Numbered from the stretch's first letter, positions 1 through 12,648 are shown. The stretch is 64,000 nt of DNA from Seriola aureovittata (GCF_021018895.1 NC_079364.1:33035701-33099700); one strand, 5' to 3'. Notes: generated from the letters alone by a model not told the origin. Program-made: numbers and translations.

Positions 1-440
1 GTGTGGTGACCCAAACCACACATGCCTTCACCTGTTACTCCTGCTTTTATTCATGGCCAGACTGTTGAAGTTGTCCAACAGCGCAAGTACATGGGCACAA
101 TAAATGACAACAAACTAAAATTTGACCCAAACACTGATGCCGTTTGTGTTAAGGCCCACCAGCGAAAGCTTGTAAGTTTTAGTGTTGACACCTATTTTAT
201 GAAAATGTTTTATTCTTGTTTTATTGAGTCCGTTATCACCTTTTGATTTATCCACTGGTTTGAGTCACTTATCCTGAAAAACAGGAGCAGGTTGGACAGT
301 ATCGTGAGATTGTGCAGTAAAATATTAAAGATCACCTGGAACCTTGAAACTGGGTCTTTGTCAAAAACACAAAAAGATACAGAGCAACACTGTCTTTCAA
401 TACGTTCCTTTAACAAACACTGAATCCCTGTGCACTTCAA
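1..440 (+). mobile_element. LINE 3'-end fragment (degenerate reverse-transcriptase ORF end)
   Basis: The first 250 bases translate in frame to a stretch containing QQRKYMGTINDNKLKFDPNT, followed by a KAHQRK-like segment. This resembles the region after the reverse-transcriptase catalytic core in CR1/L2/Rex-type fish LINEs, where a 'YLGT.ID..L.F..N' block is common. Downstream, in shifted frames, come weak echoes of the usual LINE C-terminus (FIES.LTF, then NR.RLDSIVRL). The reading frame is broken by stops and indels, so this is a dead fragment. Its 5' part lies outside the window. The family assignment is from memory and approximate. Confidence 0.55.
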
Positions 441-2190
441 GCCCATCATGACTGTGAGGAGAAGCTCCACCCTGAGGCCCAAACACCCAGACAGAAGCAG
501 AGCAGTGTAGTGTACACAGTTCACTGCAGTGAGGAAAGCACAGACCTGTAACAAAACAACTGCTTCACAAACACAAGGCACAACACAGGAGATCCAGCTG
601 CTCAGGTCAGGACTCAGCAGTCCACCTACATCTGGAGGACCAGGGACACTCATGTCCACTTCCAGAGAGGACCCATGCTTTGAAAGGGTATAAGACCCAC
701 CAACACTAAATAGAGGAGGTGATCTACACACTGTTTATCACCCAATTACAATACAGTCACCCATCCACACCAGGATTAAGGTCAACCTAACGACTCACAT
801 GATGACCAGGTGGGGGGTTAGCGGCTCACCTCAATGACTCTGAACACAAAGACAGACTCTGACTGTGTTTTACATAGAACAAACAGTCAGACTTCAGATA
901 CACTGAGTCTGAATTCACCTGTTGCACAAAGCAGTTTAGATCTTGACTACTTTAAGATGGACTGTGGTACAATGAATTCTGGGTAAATAAATAAAAAAAA
1001 TGGCCGACTGAGGAACCGCATCCAACCTCTCAGCTCTGTTTACCCTCAGCAGAAAATGTTTGTCTTTAGGAAGAATTCAACAGTTACGAGAGTGAATGAA
1101 AGAGTGAAACAATGAAAATAAAAATTTAATTTAGTCTAAAAACTCTCTCTCTTCTCTTTACTCTCTCCATAACAATGTCAGCAAACTACATATTATGAGC
1201 CATGTTTTCCTGTTTTTTACTGTTGGGTGCTACTGGTCAGCACAGGTGTCATTGATTGTTACCATGGTAACATTGATCTTAGGACTCAGTTAGCTTGGGG
1301 GTAGAATGTTTTTGTGGGAACTCCCCACTAATCAGTGAGAACTGAAGAAGCCTTTCAGATAAGCGCTGCCTTCATATAGCTCTTGGCTCCATGCAGCAAA
1401 GACCCCCTGCCTGATCTGAACCTGGGCTGCTGTGGCAAGGACTCAGCCTCGACACATACCGTAACATCCACACACTTTGATTTGTGTTTGTGCTACACCA
1501 ACTCTAAATGAACTGTGAGCCTGCCGAGGCGGTGGCCCTCAGGTCAGAGGGCTGAACATGAGGACAGTTATTTAACAACATCTTATGACTGGCAGAGTGA
1601 CCTTCTTTACCCTCAGCCAGTCTTCTGGGCTTTAACCGCACACAATGGTATTCACACACATTCGGCACTTCCAGACATTGACAGAGTGTGACTGCAGTAA
1701 GAATGAAATGAAAGTGGATGAAATCAGTTCCTCTGATTAAAACATGGGGTCTGCTTGAAATGCACTGTGGCTTGAATTTAGGAACTTGCAATGTGTGTTA
1801 CTCTGTTGGAGCCCTTTAACAATAACAAACTATAAATCAGATACAATTTCAATAAGTGCTGAGTTTTCTGAAGAATCTAAGGCCAATATTCACTCCCCCT
1901 TTAGCTCTGCACCAACTCTGCACCAAGTGTAAGATCTGGCTCCACCATGTTCACCAGCTCCTCCTTGACTGTGTCTGTCTGCTGTTTGCTGCTCAGCAGG
2001 TAGAGGACAGTGTCCTCATCAGAGCTGATTTACTGAACAGCTTCTTTCTGGTGCAGAGAATGAAAGAAATAAAAAGAAAGAAAGAAAGAAAGTAAGAAAG
2101 TAAGTAAGTAAGTCATGGGCTGTAAAACCAAAACAAGGAGCTGAAAAAGCCAAAAAGCTTCATAGAGCTGAGGGGAACTGAGCTGGGTGA
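441..2190. other. Intergenic, nothing recognised
   Basis: I see no gene here. Open frames on both strands (for example 1504-1791 minus) are short and low in complexity. The 3' end carries a small (GAAA)n/(GTAA)n tract at about 2068-2113, directly before the Tc1-like element. Confidence 0.5.
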
Positions 2191-2192
2191 TA

Positions 2193-3223
2193 CAGTTAGG
2201 CCCAGAAATATTTGGACAGTGACACAAGTTTTGTTATTTTAGCTGTTTACGAAAACATATTCAGGATACAATTATATAATCAATATGGGCTTAAAGTGCA
2301 GACTCTCAGCTGTAATTTCAGAGTTTTCACATCCAAATTGGAGCAAGGGTTTAGGAATTACAGCTCTTTAATACGTAGCCACCTCTTTTTCAAGGGACCA
2401 AAAGTAATTGGACAATTGACTCAGAAGGCTGCAAAAAAAAAAAACAAGGCTGCATGGGCTCTTCCCTCGTTAACCTGTCATCAATTAAGCAGTTAAAAGA
2501 TCTGGAGTTGATTCCAGGTGTGGCGTTTGCATTTGGAAGCTGTTGCTGTGAACACACAACATGCGGTCAAAGGAGCTCTCAATGGAGGTGAAACAGTTCA
2601 TCCTGAGGCTGAAGAAAAAGAAGAAATCCATCAGAGAGATAGCAGAAATGTTAGGAGTGGCCAAATCAACAGTTTGGTACATTCTGAGAAAAAAAGAGTG
2701 CACTGGTGAGCTTGGGAACTCAAAAAGGCCTGGACGTCCTCGGAAGACAACAGTGGTGGATGATCGCAGAATCCTTTCCATGTTGAAGAAAAACCGCTTC
2801 ACAGACAAAACTTAAGGCAGAAAGACCCACAAACAAGCAACAACTGAAGACAGCTGCAGTAAAGGCCTGGCAAAGCATCACAAAGGAGGAAACCCAGCGT
2901 TTGGTGATGTCCATGGGTTCCAGACTTCAGGCAGTCATTGCCTGCAAAGGATTCTCAACAAAATATTGAAAAGTAACATTTTACTTAGGGTTATGTTTAT
3001 TTGTCCAATTACCTTTGAGCCCCTGAAATGAGGAGCGTTTGTATAAAAATAGCTACAATTCCTACATGTTTAATCATATATTTTTGTTCAACCCCTTGAA
3101 TTAAACCTTAAAGTCTGCACTTCAATTCCGTTGTAGTTGTTTCATTTCAAATCCAATGTGGTGGCATGCAGAGCCCAAATCATGAAGATTGTGTCACTGT
3201 CCAAATATTTCTGGGCCTAACTG
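2193..3223 (+). mobile_element. Tc1-like transposon copy 1, catalytic core deleted
   Basis: The element is bounded by near-perfect inverted repeats of about 35 bp starting CAGTTAGGCCCAGAAATATT, and is flanked by TA dinucleotides at 2191-2192 and 3224-3225, the Tc1/mariner target. Inside, a frame from 2561 encodes an N-terminal transposase half. It holds a helix-turn-helix (SIREIAEMLGVAKSTVWYIL), an RPGRPRKT linker and the start of the second DNA-binding region. At about 2809 the frame jumps straight to the sequence that encodes the transposase C-terminus (AVKAWQSITKEETQRLV in another frame). The whole DDE catalytic region is therefore missing. Comparison with the second copy at 30.5 kb places the junction at a shared GACAAAAC. 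The element is non-autonomous. Confidence 0.92.
2561..2815 (+). pseudogene. Truncated Tc1-like transposase, DNA-binding half
   Basis: This 84-residue frame starts at an ATG about 370 bp inside the element, the usual place for a Tc1 transposase start. Residues about 1-55 form the paired-type helix-turn-helix, with basic runs (KKKKKS, RKKE), and GRPRKT is the conserved AT-hook-like GRPR motif. The frame ends just after MLKKNRFTDKT because of the internal deletion. Complete Tc1 transposases have about 340 residues. It could still bind the element's inverted repeats if expressed, but it cannot cut DNA. Confidence 0.85.
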
Positions 3224-3517
3224 TATTTCTCCCGTGGTTTATCACATATACGAACTAGAATCACCACCTTGTGGTTGTTTCCTCCACCAACCAGCCAAGT
3301 TACAGGAAATAAGGTGATAATCTCTCCTTCCAGAGTTCCACTGTTGAATAATGGCTAGAAGCAGGCCAGGCTGTAGGCATGGGAACAAGGGGGCAATGAC
3401 CCACAAAATGCTCCAACTGCCCCACCAAATCGCCCCACTTCATCCCAAAATTCAAAAAATAACTGAAAAGTATTTTACTTTGTCCTTGTCATTTTTAGCA
3501 ATAACAAGCCACATTCC

Positions 3518-4270
3518 CAGTGTTGTGCCAGTTCAAAGTTCAGTTCACACAGAAATGAACTAGTTCACGTTCATAGTTTATTTTCTTTAAAATTTTAAAC
3601 TAAGTTCACAGTTACAAAAATGAACTAGTTCATGTTCATCTGTTCCGTTTTTTTTTTTTTTTTTTTTTTTTAAATAAAGGCCGCTATTCTTTTTTTTAAA
3701 GTATATTTTTTTGGGGCTTTTGTGCCTTTATTGGACAGGATAGTAGAGAGAGACAGGAAATGGGGAGGCAGAGAGGGGGAATGACATGCAGCCATGGCCG
3801 TCCGATGCAGGACTTGAACCAGGGCCAACTGCAGCGAGGACTGTAGCCTCTACACATGGGGCGCCTGCTTAGAGCACTACGCCACACGATGCCCCCCTGC
3901 TATTCTTTTTCAATAGTGCCTCCTTCTACCATCCATCACCAGCCCTAAATCACTGCCACTCCCAAACTAAATGAATTATTGTATATACCACTGAAGAATC
4001 ACAGACATGAGTTACATTTAAAATCCGTTTAGAAATATAATCCGTCTGAGTCTTCACTTGTTTCTTCATCAAACTGCTTCAAATGCTCAAACAAACTGGC
4101 TTCAGCAGTTGTAGATGAGTCTGTACCGTCTGTACCGCTAGCACCAGCCATGCTGGGTCGTGTCTATGGAGACGTCATGTGGCGTGCCGAAAACTGTCGT
4201 AAAACATTAGTTCATGTTCATCATTTGTAAAACTGATTTGTTCAGTTCAGCTTTCACTAAAAATATGGTG
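3518..4270. mobile_element. hAT-like MITE fragment, interrupted by a SINE
   Basis: The left part begins CAGTGTTGTGCC and is rich in repeated AGTTCA and GAACTAGTTCACGTTC motifs. The same motifs recur at 4207-4250 (AGTTCATGTTCATC, TTGTTCAGTTCAG). CAGTGTTG-type ends and AGTTCA subrepeats are typical of non-autonomous fish hAT elements. A tRNA-type SINE (3695-3897) sits between the two similar parts. I could not define the right terminus or an 8-bp target duplication. Confidence 0.4.
3695..3897 (-). mobile_element. tRNA-derived SINE (minus orientation)
   Basis: Read on the minus strand, the element has a good RNA polymerase III B box (GGTTCAAGTCC, from plus 3810-3820) and, upstream of it, an A-box-like TGGCGTAGTGCTCTAAG (plus about 3870-3890). 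The minus-strand head GGGGGGCATCGTGTGGCGTA resembles a tRNA gene start. It is followed by a body ending in CTGTCCAATAAAGGCACAAA and a T-rich plus-strand flank, which would be the A-rich SINE tail. This arrangement is typical of teleost tRNA-derived SINEs. I cannot name the family. Confidence 0.65.
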
Positions 4271-4487
4271 TGAAGGCATGGAAATATTATTTTTAGACTG
4301 ATTTATTACTTTCCAGACAGCCATTGGTTTCACTTCGTCTCAGTAAATTCTGAAAATAAACCTGCATTTGAAAATTGCTGCAAATAAATTATCGATACCA
4401 GTGAAAAAGTAATTGCCATGTTTTTTGGGTTTTTTTTTTTGTAAAATCTGTGTCATTACCAGCTTAAAGTCCAACTACGTGTACCTT

Positions 4488-4785
4488 AAAGGTCCATATG
4501 TCCATGAGTTGTTTGATTATAAAGCAGGTCTAGGTTCTATGTTAATACTGTGAAAGTATCAAAGCGCTCAGTCCACAGAGAAAGAGAAAGAAAGAGCCAG
4601 AGAAAAAAAATCCACGGAGAAAGACAGAGATGCTCAGAGCCTCCTCTCTTCTGATTGGCTCACTGACCTGTTGTTACTAGAGCTGAGAGAGGAGATGTAA
4701 AACTACACTGAGATGGTTTCTACTTCTTAAAACCACAAATGTATTTCTATATATTATACTTCTTATCGATCAACACTTCAATTAA
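4488..4785 (+). repeat. Dispersed repeat copy A (inverted copy at 40,989-41,453)
   Basis: The stretch from AAAGGTCCATATGTCCATG through TCTCTTCTGATTGGCTCACTG to CTTAAAACCACAAATGTAT matches the reverse complement of 40,989-41,453 over most of its length, with indels. It has no coding capacity and looks like a MITE or other non-autonomous dispersed repeat. Related sequence may extend right to about 5030. Confidence 0.7.
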
Positions 4786-5813
4786 AACACAGGAGAAGAG
4801 GAAAATATGGAGCTTTAAAAAACTGTTGTCAGATGTTTGCACAGAGACGCTCAATAGTTCATAGTAAACTGCCTTCAAGAGCTACTGGAAAATCAAAGCT
4901 AACACAGCAGGCAGACACGAACGGTGTGACATTGTGAATGAAGATTAAAAAAAAAGTTGCAAAAAGTTGCACTAAGTATGAGCCATTTAGTTAATGGAAT
5001 AAAACACAGACTCATCACTGTGGTCCCTTAAAAGCAACATTAGTGGACTTAATGTCATCGGTCAGAGTGGTAAGAAGACGGTTTAAATCTAAACCTCCAG
5101 AACTCAACAACCCCAACAGTGCTGTGTGGTTCTTTACAGCTTCACATTAGTGACTAGAAATGAGCATAAACAGCATTAACACACATCCCTCACTGGCTTC
5201 CCAGCCAAGAACACATGACCAGCATATAGAATGTTGCTATGACTACCCTCGGCTGAATATACCTTCAACAATAATTAAGAAAGAGCATATAATTGCTGAT
5301 TGGATTTTGAGCTTCCTCATGTACATGAGACCACAGTTGAATATACCGTTACAGCCTTTACTGGATCACAGTGGGAGTCAGTGGATGGATGGAGGGAAAT
5401 CCTCAGTAAAACAAAAAGAGACTGTCCTTCTTTCTTTAGACCAGTTAAACCAAGGCACCACAATTAATCTGACACAGATTCCTCAACGTCGACGGGTCCA
5501 GTAGGACAGAAGTTACATGATTAATGAAATTTATAAAATGTATAAATTTATAAAATAGAGATAATAAATCACAGGATTAGAAATCTGGCAAAACTCTTGA
5601 AATAATATTGAAGAGGATCCAGAAAACAAATATAATATACAAAAATAATATTAATAATAAAAAATGCATAAAGGGAGAGGGGGAAAGAAAATGGAAGAGT
5701 ATGGGAGAAGGGGGGGGGGAAAGGAATAAGCCATATAGTTTAAAATTAGTTAAACCTGTCTAATTAATTATTACATTTTTTTCTCTCATCTTTATTTTTA
5801 TTAATCCATTAAT
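4786..5813. other. Intergenic AT-rich stretch
   Basis: No gene or clear element is seen. The right half (about 5515-5700) is strongly AT-rich with short homopurine and poly-G runs at 5660-5720. Confidence 0.5.
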
Positions 5814-5817
5814 CTTC

Positions 5818-8363
5818 CCTATAGGGGACTATATTCAAATGATAATGTAATTCCACAATAGCATTTTAATTTTCCACATATGTATGTTTTATTTGAGTAA
5901 GAATCTGAATGAAAATGAAATAAACCAATTATTTCATTCTCACATACTTGTATGGACATTCTGGGAACATATTAAAATGAAAATGGAAAAGCTGTTTGAC
6001 ATTTCATTTCCAAGGTCACATCCTGCTGAACAGTGGACATTATTCAAATGTCAATTTAAATTTGAAAATGAAAATGCAATATAAACAATTTAAACTAATT
6101 ATAGGCAACAATATTCAGGTCACAATGAAAATGAAAATGCAATGTTATAACAATCTGAAAATGAAAACGGCATTTGACATTTCATTTTCAAAGTTTTAAC
6201 CTGCTCGAAAGTGGACAATATTCAAATGCAATAAGCAAAAGATCTGTTGCATTTTCACTTACATGTCACTACACTCTTTTGGAAATGGTATTTGACATTT
6301 CCTTTTCAAAGTCTTAAGCTGCTCTACAGTGGACAATATTCAATTGCAATAAGCAAAACAGCGCCCCCAGCCTACTGCATTTTCATTTACATGTCACCAC
6401 GCTCCTTCAACATGAAAATGAAAATGCAATCTGTCAAACCTCTCATCAAGGCGGGTCTTCAGTTCTGAGGTCTTATTCTTGGTTCCTTATATCTTTGGTT
6501 ATGAGAATGTTTTTGTATATTTAGCTTTTAAACCCGACCATGTGGTCATACCAAAAGTAAAACGTTAGCGTCGATGGAGGTCTACTAACGATACCTGTAT
6601 CCATGTTACTCCACTACAAATGTCCTGCTTAGTTATTGAGTAGTTTACTCTCTAGGAGACGGTGGGCCCGCCTCACCTTTTGCGCATATTGGGACGATGT
6701 TACATATCTTATACAGTTAAAAGAAAAAAATCTGGACAGTGGGGATAAAAGTTAACAATTATTAACATACATTGGCTTTTTTTTTATGAATATGTGACTG
6801 CTCAGAATAACATCATAATAAAAAGACTGTAAAGCAACAGTGCTGCATGAATGTTTAATTCCCGTGGCACTTAAATGTTTATTGGTGGTTTGTTAGGTAA
6901 ATATCACAGTAAAGTGCTGTGCATAAAACTCAAACGTGGAATTAAATGATTAGGGTGCATAGTCTTGACAGCATTGACAACATGCTATACAATTTATGAG
7001 TGCTGGTAATACAATGACAGGCCTGTCTGTTTGTGCCTAGCTCTCCTCTGTCAATTCTCTAATTTTTCATGTCTGTCAGAGGCTTCTCTCACATTTACTA
7101 GTCATGTTTTTACTCCTTGTTATTATCGTCAACTTTCGTCAATTCATGGAGAGTAAACTGATTTTGGTACTTTATTGACTTTAATTAGGGTTGCCAGTCA
7201 TTCTCTGTTAACACACCAGCCTGTCTTTTCTATGACCAAAGCTTGGGACGTGCTTCTCTCTTTGTTAGTACCAGGAGTGATAGCATAAGTAGAGCCTCAC
7301 ATGGACGCGATTTAAAAATGGCTTTGGTTCTCCAACATTCAAAAGAAGAGAATACGTGACGGTCTGTTGTTGTTGTGGACAGTTACTGTGCTTTTGTGTC
7401 TTCGAAGGCAAAGGAGGGTGGTGATCACAGGAGCCAGATTTGGAGCACCTGGGCTGCCCACTGCCAGGGCAGGAGGGCAAAGGTTACATCACTCTTCCCT
7501 CTCTGTCTCTCACCTGGACTCATCCCTGCCACCGGCGGCATGTTATCTTTTGTTTTGTCATCCTACAATTCATAAATATCACACATACACACATACATCA
7601 CTGATATGACTGACTGACACACTACTTGTAGTTGTCGCTTCAGTTTATTCATTTCATTATAATAAATATTCATGAGCTGTGTCCATTCCCTATAGACTAC
7701 GTTGACCCGGCTTGGTTATGACAAATATCATAAAAATGTAAGACAGAATCAGATTCTGTTTTTCAATGGCAATCTGTTACACATCTTAATGAAGTAACGT
7801 TACTGGTGACAATTAGACTACAGCCATACAAAATGATCTGTGTCGAGGAAAAACCAAAGTTGGTCCAGTCCCATTAGATTTGGAGAATCAGGTTACAGTC
7901 ATATCTCCAGCTCTGTTGCAGAAGTGTTGCAGTAGGCTGGGGGCGCTGTTTTGCTTATTGCATTTGAATATTGTCCACTGTAGAGCAGCTTAATGCTTTG
8001 AAAATGAAATGTCAAATGCCATTTTCATTTTCAGCTTGTTATAACATTGCATTTTCATTTTCATTGTGACTTGAATATTGCTTGCCTATAAAGAAAATTC
8101 TTTATATTGCATTTTAATTTTCAAATTTAAATGAACATTTGAATAATGTCCACTGTTCAGCAGGATGTGACCTTGAAAATGAAATGTCATACAGCTTTTC
8201 CATTTTCATTTTAATATGGTCCTAGAATGTCCATACAAGTATGTGAGAATGGAAATAATTGGTTTATTTCATTTTCATTTTTACTCAAATAAAACATACA
8301 TATGTGGAAAATGAAAATGCTATTGTGGAATTACATTATCATTTGAATATAGTCCCCTATAGG
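5818..8363. mobile_element. 2.5 kb foldback element with long, subrepeated inverted arms
   Basis: The left end CCTATAGGGGACTATATTC and the right end GAATATAGTCCCCTATAGG are exact reverse complements. The left arm (5818 to about 6379) and right arm (about 7935-8363) stay complementary for over 400 bp. The arms contain imperfect direct subrepeats built from TTTGACATTTCATTTTCAAA, an AGTGGACAATATTCAAATGC block and GAAAATGAAAATGC. There are three units in the left arm (starting near 5995, 6173 and 6291) and two in the right. CTTC flanks both ends (5814-5817, 8364-8367) and may be a 4-bp target duplication. The 1.5 kb centre has no recognisable transposase. This is a non-autonomous DNA element of undetermined superfamily. 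Confidence 0.85.
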
Positions 8364-10865
8364 CTTCCATAAAATGCAACTTAGCAAATAAAGAGTATAT
8401 AAAAAAAAAAAATCAATGCACAACAATTAATCTGACAACAAATCCTCATCATTTATGATTCCATGACCTCAGAGCTGTGTTGTAACATCAAGATCAGGTG
8501 AACCATGAGGGAACAGATAGGGCTTGTTTAGATTCTGCAGATTAGAATACCTGAGGCAAACCTGACGTTACATGTCTGGCATGACGTTTGATTGTGTACA
8601 GTTCACCAGCCTCCACATACCTCTTGTAAACTCGAGCACCCATTTCTTTCTACTTTTTTTGTATAATATGTTAGTATTTTATGTAAATTCCGTTGTATGA
8701 CTAAAGCACTTGGTAGATTAATGGTGTTAGGAAATATACATAAGTTTGAAGTGAAGTCAGTTTTTATGTATAGGTATAGCACCAAATCACAACAGAAGTT
8801 ATCTCAAATAATATATAATGTATATTAATATAATAGTGTTATATTTTGTTGTTTGTTATATATAGTTACATCTATTCCATAAAAAACACAACCCTGCCCC
8901 AGACCTGATATCATCTGCCAAATGTGTTGGTGGAGAGCCCAGACAGGCGCCAACCAGCATGGATGGTCTGGTATTTACTTTAACAACACAAGATATTTTC
9001 AGTGTAAATCAACATTGGATTAGTTCACCTGTCTGGCTGTGTACAAGGTGCCATTTTATTATTTATACCCACAATACAAAGTCAGTTTACTAGTGTGGTA
9101 ATGGGTTGGGATTTGTAGCATTTTCCAACATGTCATGGAATAAAGAGGGATTAAATAAAAGCTCACCAGGTATCAAACTTTCAGACACCTTCGGGCCTGC
9201 CTTGCCAAGTGTTACAGAGGGCTGGTTCAACAAATAAAGATCTAACAGGATGTAATGGCATCTGTTGGCACTGTTGACTTACAGTGATGTCAACTGACAG
9301 TGTGTTTACACAGCCATCAACTCCAAATTGTACATATCAACCACAAGTACTCATATGACATGTGTAACACTATATACACAACTCAATACAGAATCAAAGC
9401 CCTTTAAACTCAGGACTTGGTCAAATGGCAAAAAAGAAGTCTCACTGTATAAGTAATGAGAGAACGTGGGCGGGGTACCTGAACATTCACAGTTTTTCTG
9501 ACATCCACAACAGCGGAATGTCCCTGACTGACTGACTGACTGACTGACTGACTGACTGACTGACTGACTGACTGAGTGATGGTATTTCCATCACTAGTAA
9601 GTGGACTGCTGAGCCGCAGTCTACTGAGCCGCTCTGGTTTCCCGGCTGCTCCTAAACTGCAGGGAAGAGGAGGAGCACCTCCAATACACTGAACCTCGCC
9701 TCCATTACAGCAAATAAACTACTTTTACTCCATGTCTCATTATTACTAAAGGAGGCAGAGGAATAGCTAAACATAAAACACACCAAGCAGAGAGAGCAGG
9801 AGAGAGGGAGAGAGAGAGAAGTCATCTGTAACTGCTAAAGAAACTAGCAGATCTGAATACCATGTAAACAACAGAAACACCAGCAACATGAAATGAGACA
9901 ATACTCTTACTGCGGCACAGCAATAAGAACCCTGTTAAAATAAAGGGCTTCTGTCAACTAAAGAGGGATTTTACTTTGGAAAGATTACAGGAAGTGTTGA
10001 GTGACCATAGGTGGTCCAGACATATAATAGGTTTAGACCTAGTCTTGTTTCCCATTAAGATTAATGGATGAAATGTTCAAAATCCGCAGTTTTTCACAGC
10101 TTTACATGAATTTTTCAGCCTTGTCTACTCATTTATTCTTTCAGTCATGAATTCCATTCAAACTGTAAAATGTTTGGAAACTTTCCCTGAGTATTGGTTG
10201 GTTTTAAATCCTGTTCATAGTTTTTACACAGTGACAGTTTTTTTAATGTTCACAGTTACAGTGGGTGACATCACACAGAGAAGGTGTTAAACTGTTCTGA
10301 ATATTTTCAGTTTAACTCGTCCTCACAGCCACAAATTTCACTCTTCACATTCCACTTTTTCCCAGAAAGTAGGTGAATTTGTCCTCTTTCATACAATGTA
10401 CAGAGAGTTACAGAATTTGAACTATGCCCTTCAAAGTGGCAAGAGTACCATCCAACTGTCCCATTCACTCTAATGATGAGGAGAAAATCAGGAGCAAAAC
10501 AGGAAGGCTTTTTTAAAATCTCTAGTTTTATATTTAACCATCCGTAATTCATGTTAATTACAGTCTTGTTTCCAAATCTAAACAAGGATACTAGACATAT
10601 CAAACACATTAACATCAGTAACAATACTATAGTGTTGCCTGTAATCATGTCAATGTCATGTCTTATTAAGCTCTAAACTGCAAACACTCCTTTGGTCACA
10701 ACTGTGATTATTGGATCTCAAGAAACATGAAAGTTTCACAGACACCTTTGCTGTTATCACAGACATTTACAGGTTATGACTGTTTGATCCAGATAAAATC
10801 AGCTGTAGACATGTGTAAACTGTGAGATACAGCTTTAACAGGCTGCATGGGCTCCCACTGACAGC
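8364..10865. other. Intergenic, mostly unrecognised
   Basis: A short piece at about 8770-8815 (TATAGCACCAAATCACAAC and TTATCTCAA) resembles the start of the dispersed repeat seen at 21,303. A (GACT)n tract lies at 9524-9575. The minus-strand open frame at 10,307-10,648 (113 residues) has one hydrophobic start segment but no recognisable domain or splice context. Confidence 0.45.
9524..9575. repeat. (GACT)n microsatellite
   Basis: About 13 uninterrupted copies of the tetranucleotide GACT. Confidence 0.95.
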
Positions 10866-10879
10866 AGTCTTTGGCAGAC

Positions 10880-11010
10880 AATTACTTTTTGGACCAGCAC
10901 TGGGGCTAACTGGTTAGCATTTTAACTTCAGTAGAAGAAAAGACCTGATAGAGACAAGAGTTAACATTGGTTGTTTGTTTCCACCTCTGGAGACAGATGG
11001 ATACAGATGT
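10880..11010. repeat. Fragment of the 'gctaac' MITE family
   Basis: The run GGTTAGCATTTTAACTTCAG, a GACCTGATAGAGAC block and CCACCTCTGGAGACAG follow the same order as the core of the foldback MITE at 38,824-39,256 (GCATGCTAACATCAGTAAAA, TGATAGAAATGG, CCACCTGTGGAGACAG). Only the core is kept here. Confidence 0.5.
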
Positions 11011-12556
11011 TGACACCTGTAAACTGGATCAAGTCCTGTATCCACTGTGGAATACTGCTGTCACACAAGAATCTACTATTATACCACAATTATGGTGTTA
11101 AAGTTATTTTACTCCTGTTGCATCACTTCCAAACTATGACTACAGCTACTACAGCTAATATTTCACCTACTTACAATCCTTCAACAACTGCTGCTAAACC
11201 CTCAGGAGCCCAGCACAATATAAAGGTAAGCTTCTGCAGTGTATTATACAGCAGCTCCAAGTTTAAAATGAATGTAAATAATATTTACATTTACATTTTT
11301 AATGAACTTTTTTTTATAGTGTAATCCCGCTTTATAATCTCAGCAATACTGTAAATGATTGAGGATTAAGTAAAGGACAATGATGATGATGATGATGATG
11401 ATGATTCTGTTTGATTGCTCTGTTAAGCTACAATAATATTGGTTACATCATTATCAACATGAGCGTGCCAACATCTGATTCCGTGGTAACGTCGTCATGT
11501 AAACCTATAAATGCTCTTAATAACTGAGGAAGCCAAACATGGAACAGGAAGTCATCAGAGGGAAGCCTGTTTTTAATAACACTCTGTTATAACCATTATT
11601 TTTCAACGAAGAAAGTTCAGGTTTAGAACATTTCTCCATATGACTGACACCCACCGGTTTTGTGAAGAATAATTTCGAAGCTCAGAGTGAGCTGCTCCAC
11701 CATTGCCATCTTGGCATTGTCTGACTCCACCTAAGACAAAAAATCCAAAAATGGAGGAAGAGGTGGAGTGTGTGGATCTGAGACTTTGGTGCTTGTGGCA
11801 AGCATACGCTTACCCACCTGTCACTCAAAGAGGCCATGCCATCAGTTCTCCATCATTTTAAGCCTTAATAAAATGTAAAGATAAAAGTTATATGAACAGT
11901 TATCATGAAGGAGGAAATAAGCTATAGAGACCAAAACTCTTTTTGACTCCTGAATGTAGGCATACCAGTGGCTAACGTTAGCACGCTAAGAAAACACAAC
12001 ATGTGAATATAAAAACTCTGGAACAGTCAGGAGCTGCTGCCTCCTCACCAGCTCCTTCGTCAAGCAGCGGACCAGTCTGTCCTCTGAATCTAGAGAGCCA
12101 AGCTGATATCCCATCATTCACCTCTGAACTAGTGTCTGTGTGTCCACCGGTAGTCCATTCTGCCCTGCCTGGAAAAGTCTGAACTACCCCTTTAAGGTTC
12201 AGGGTAAACTGTTGTTTCTGGTTGTGGGTTGGATCTACACGTCACACATTAAATGATTTGTCATAAAGATTGTACAAATTTCCAATGAGGCCAGGTTGGA
12301 ACCAGTGGAGCAAAGTCAAACAAATAAAATGGCCATGATGTTTAAAGCAGTCAGAATCCTCAGCATCTTAATGAAGTAATTTGAAGGCTCCCTCCATCAG
12401 CGCGCCCATGTGCCTCACATCATCAGTTTCAGTCCACCTGAACCAACCCGAGGGAATGTGAGGACATCTTGCACTGACATAAACTCAAATGCAAACACGT
12501 AGCTAAGCAGGAAAATGAAGCTTTGCATCTCTCAGCGGGCGCGCACAAACCACCAC

Positions 12557-12595
<39 letters not shown>

Positions 12596-12648
12596 ATTCC
12601 TGCGTTTCTTGCTAAATTTGGAGAGAAATATGCGCAGGAGCAGCTTAC
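11011..12648. other. Intergenic, short trinucleotide repeats only
   Basis: A (GAT)n run lies at about 11,379-11,405 and an (ATC)n run at about 12,556-12,595. No gene is recognised. The (ATC)n run produces the poly-methionine seen in a minus-strand frame and has no coding meaning. Confidence 0.5.

Noticed and set aside
210..731. 173-residue minus-strand frame, the longest in the first kilobase
   Set aside because: It runs partly antisense to a LINE remnant and shows no recognisable domain.
10307..10648. 113-residue minus-strand frame with a hydrophobic N-terminus
   Set aside because: The single hydrophobic stretch is compatible with AT-rich chance sequence. No domain or promoter is seen.
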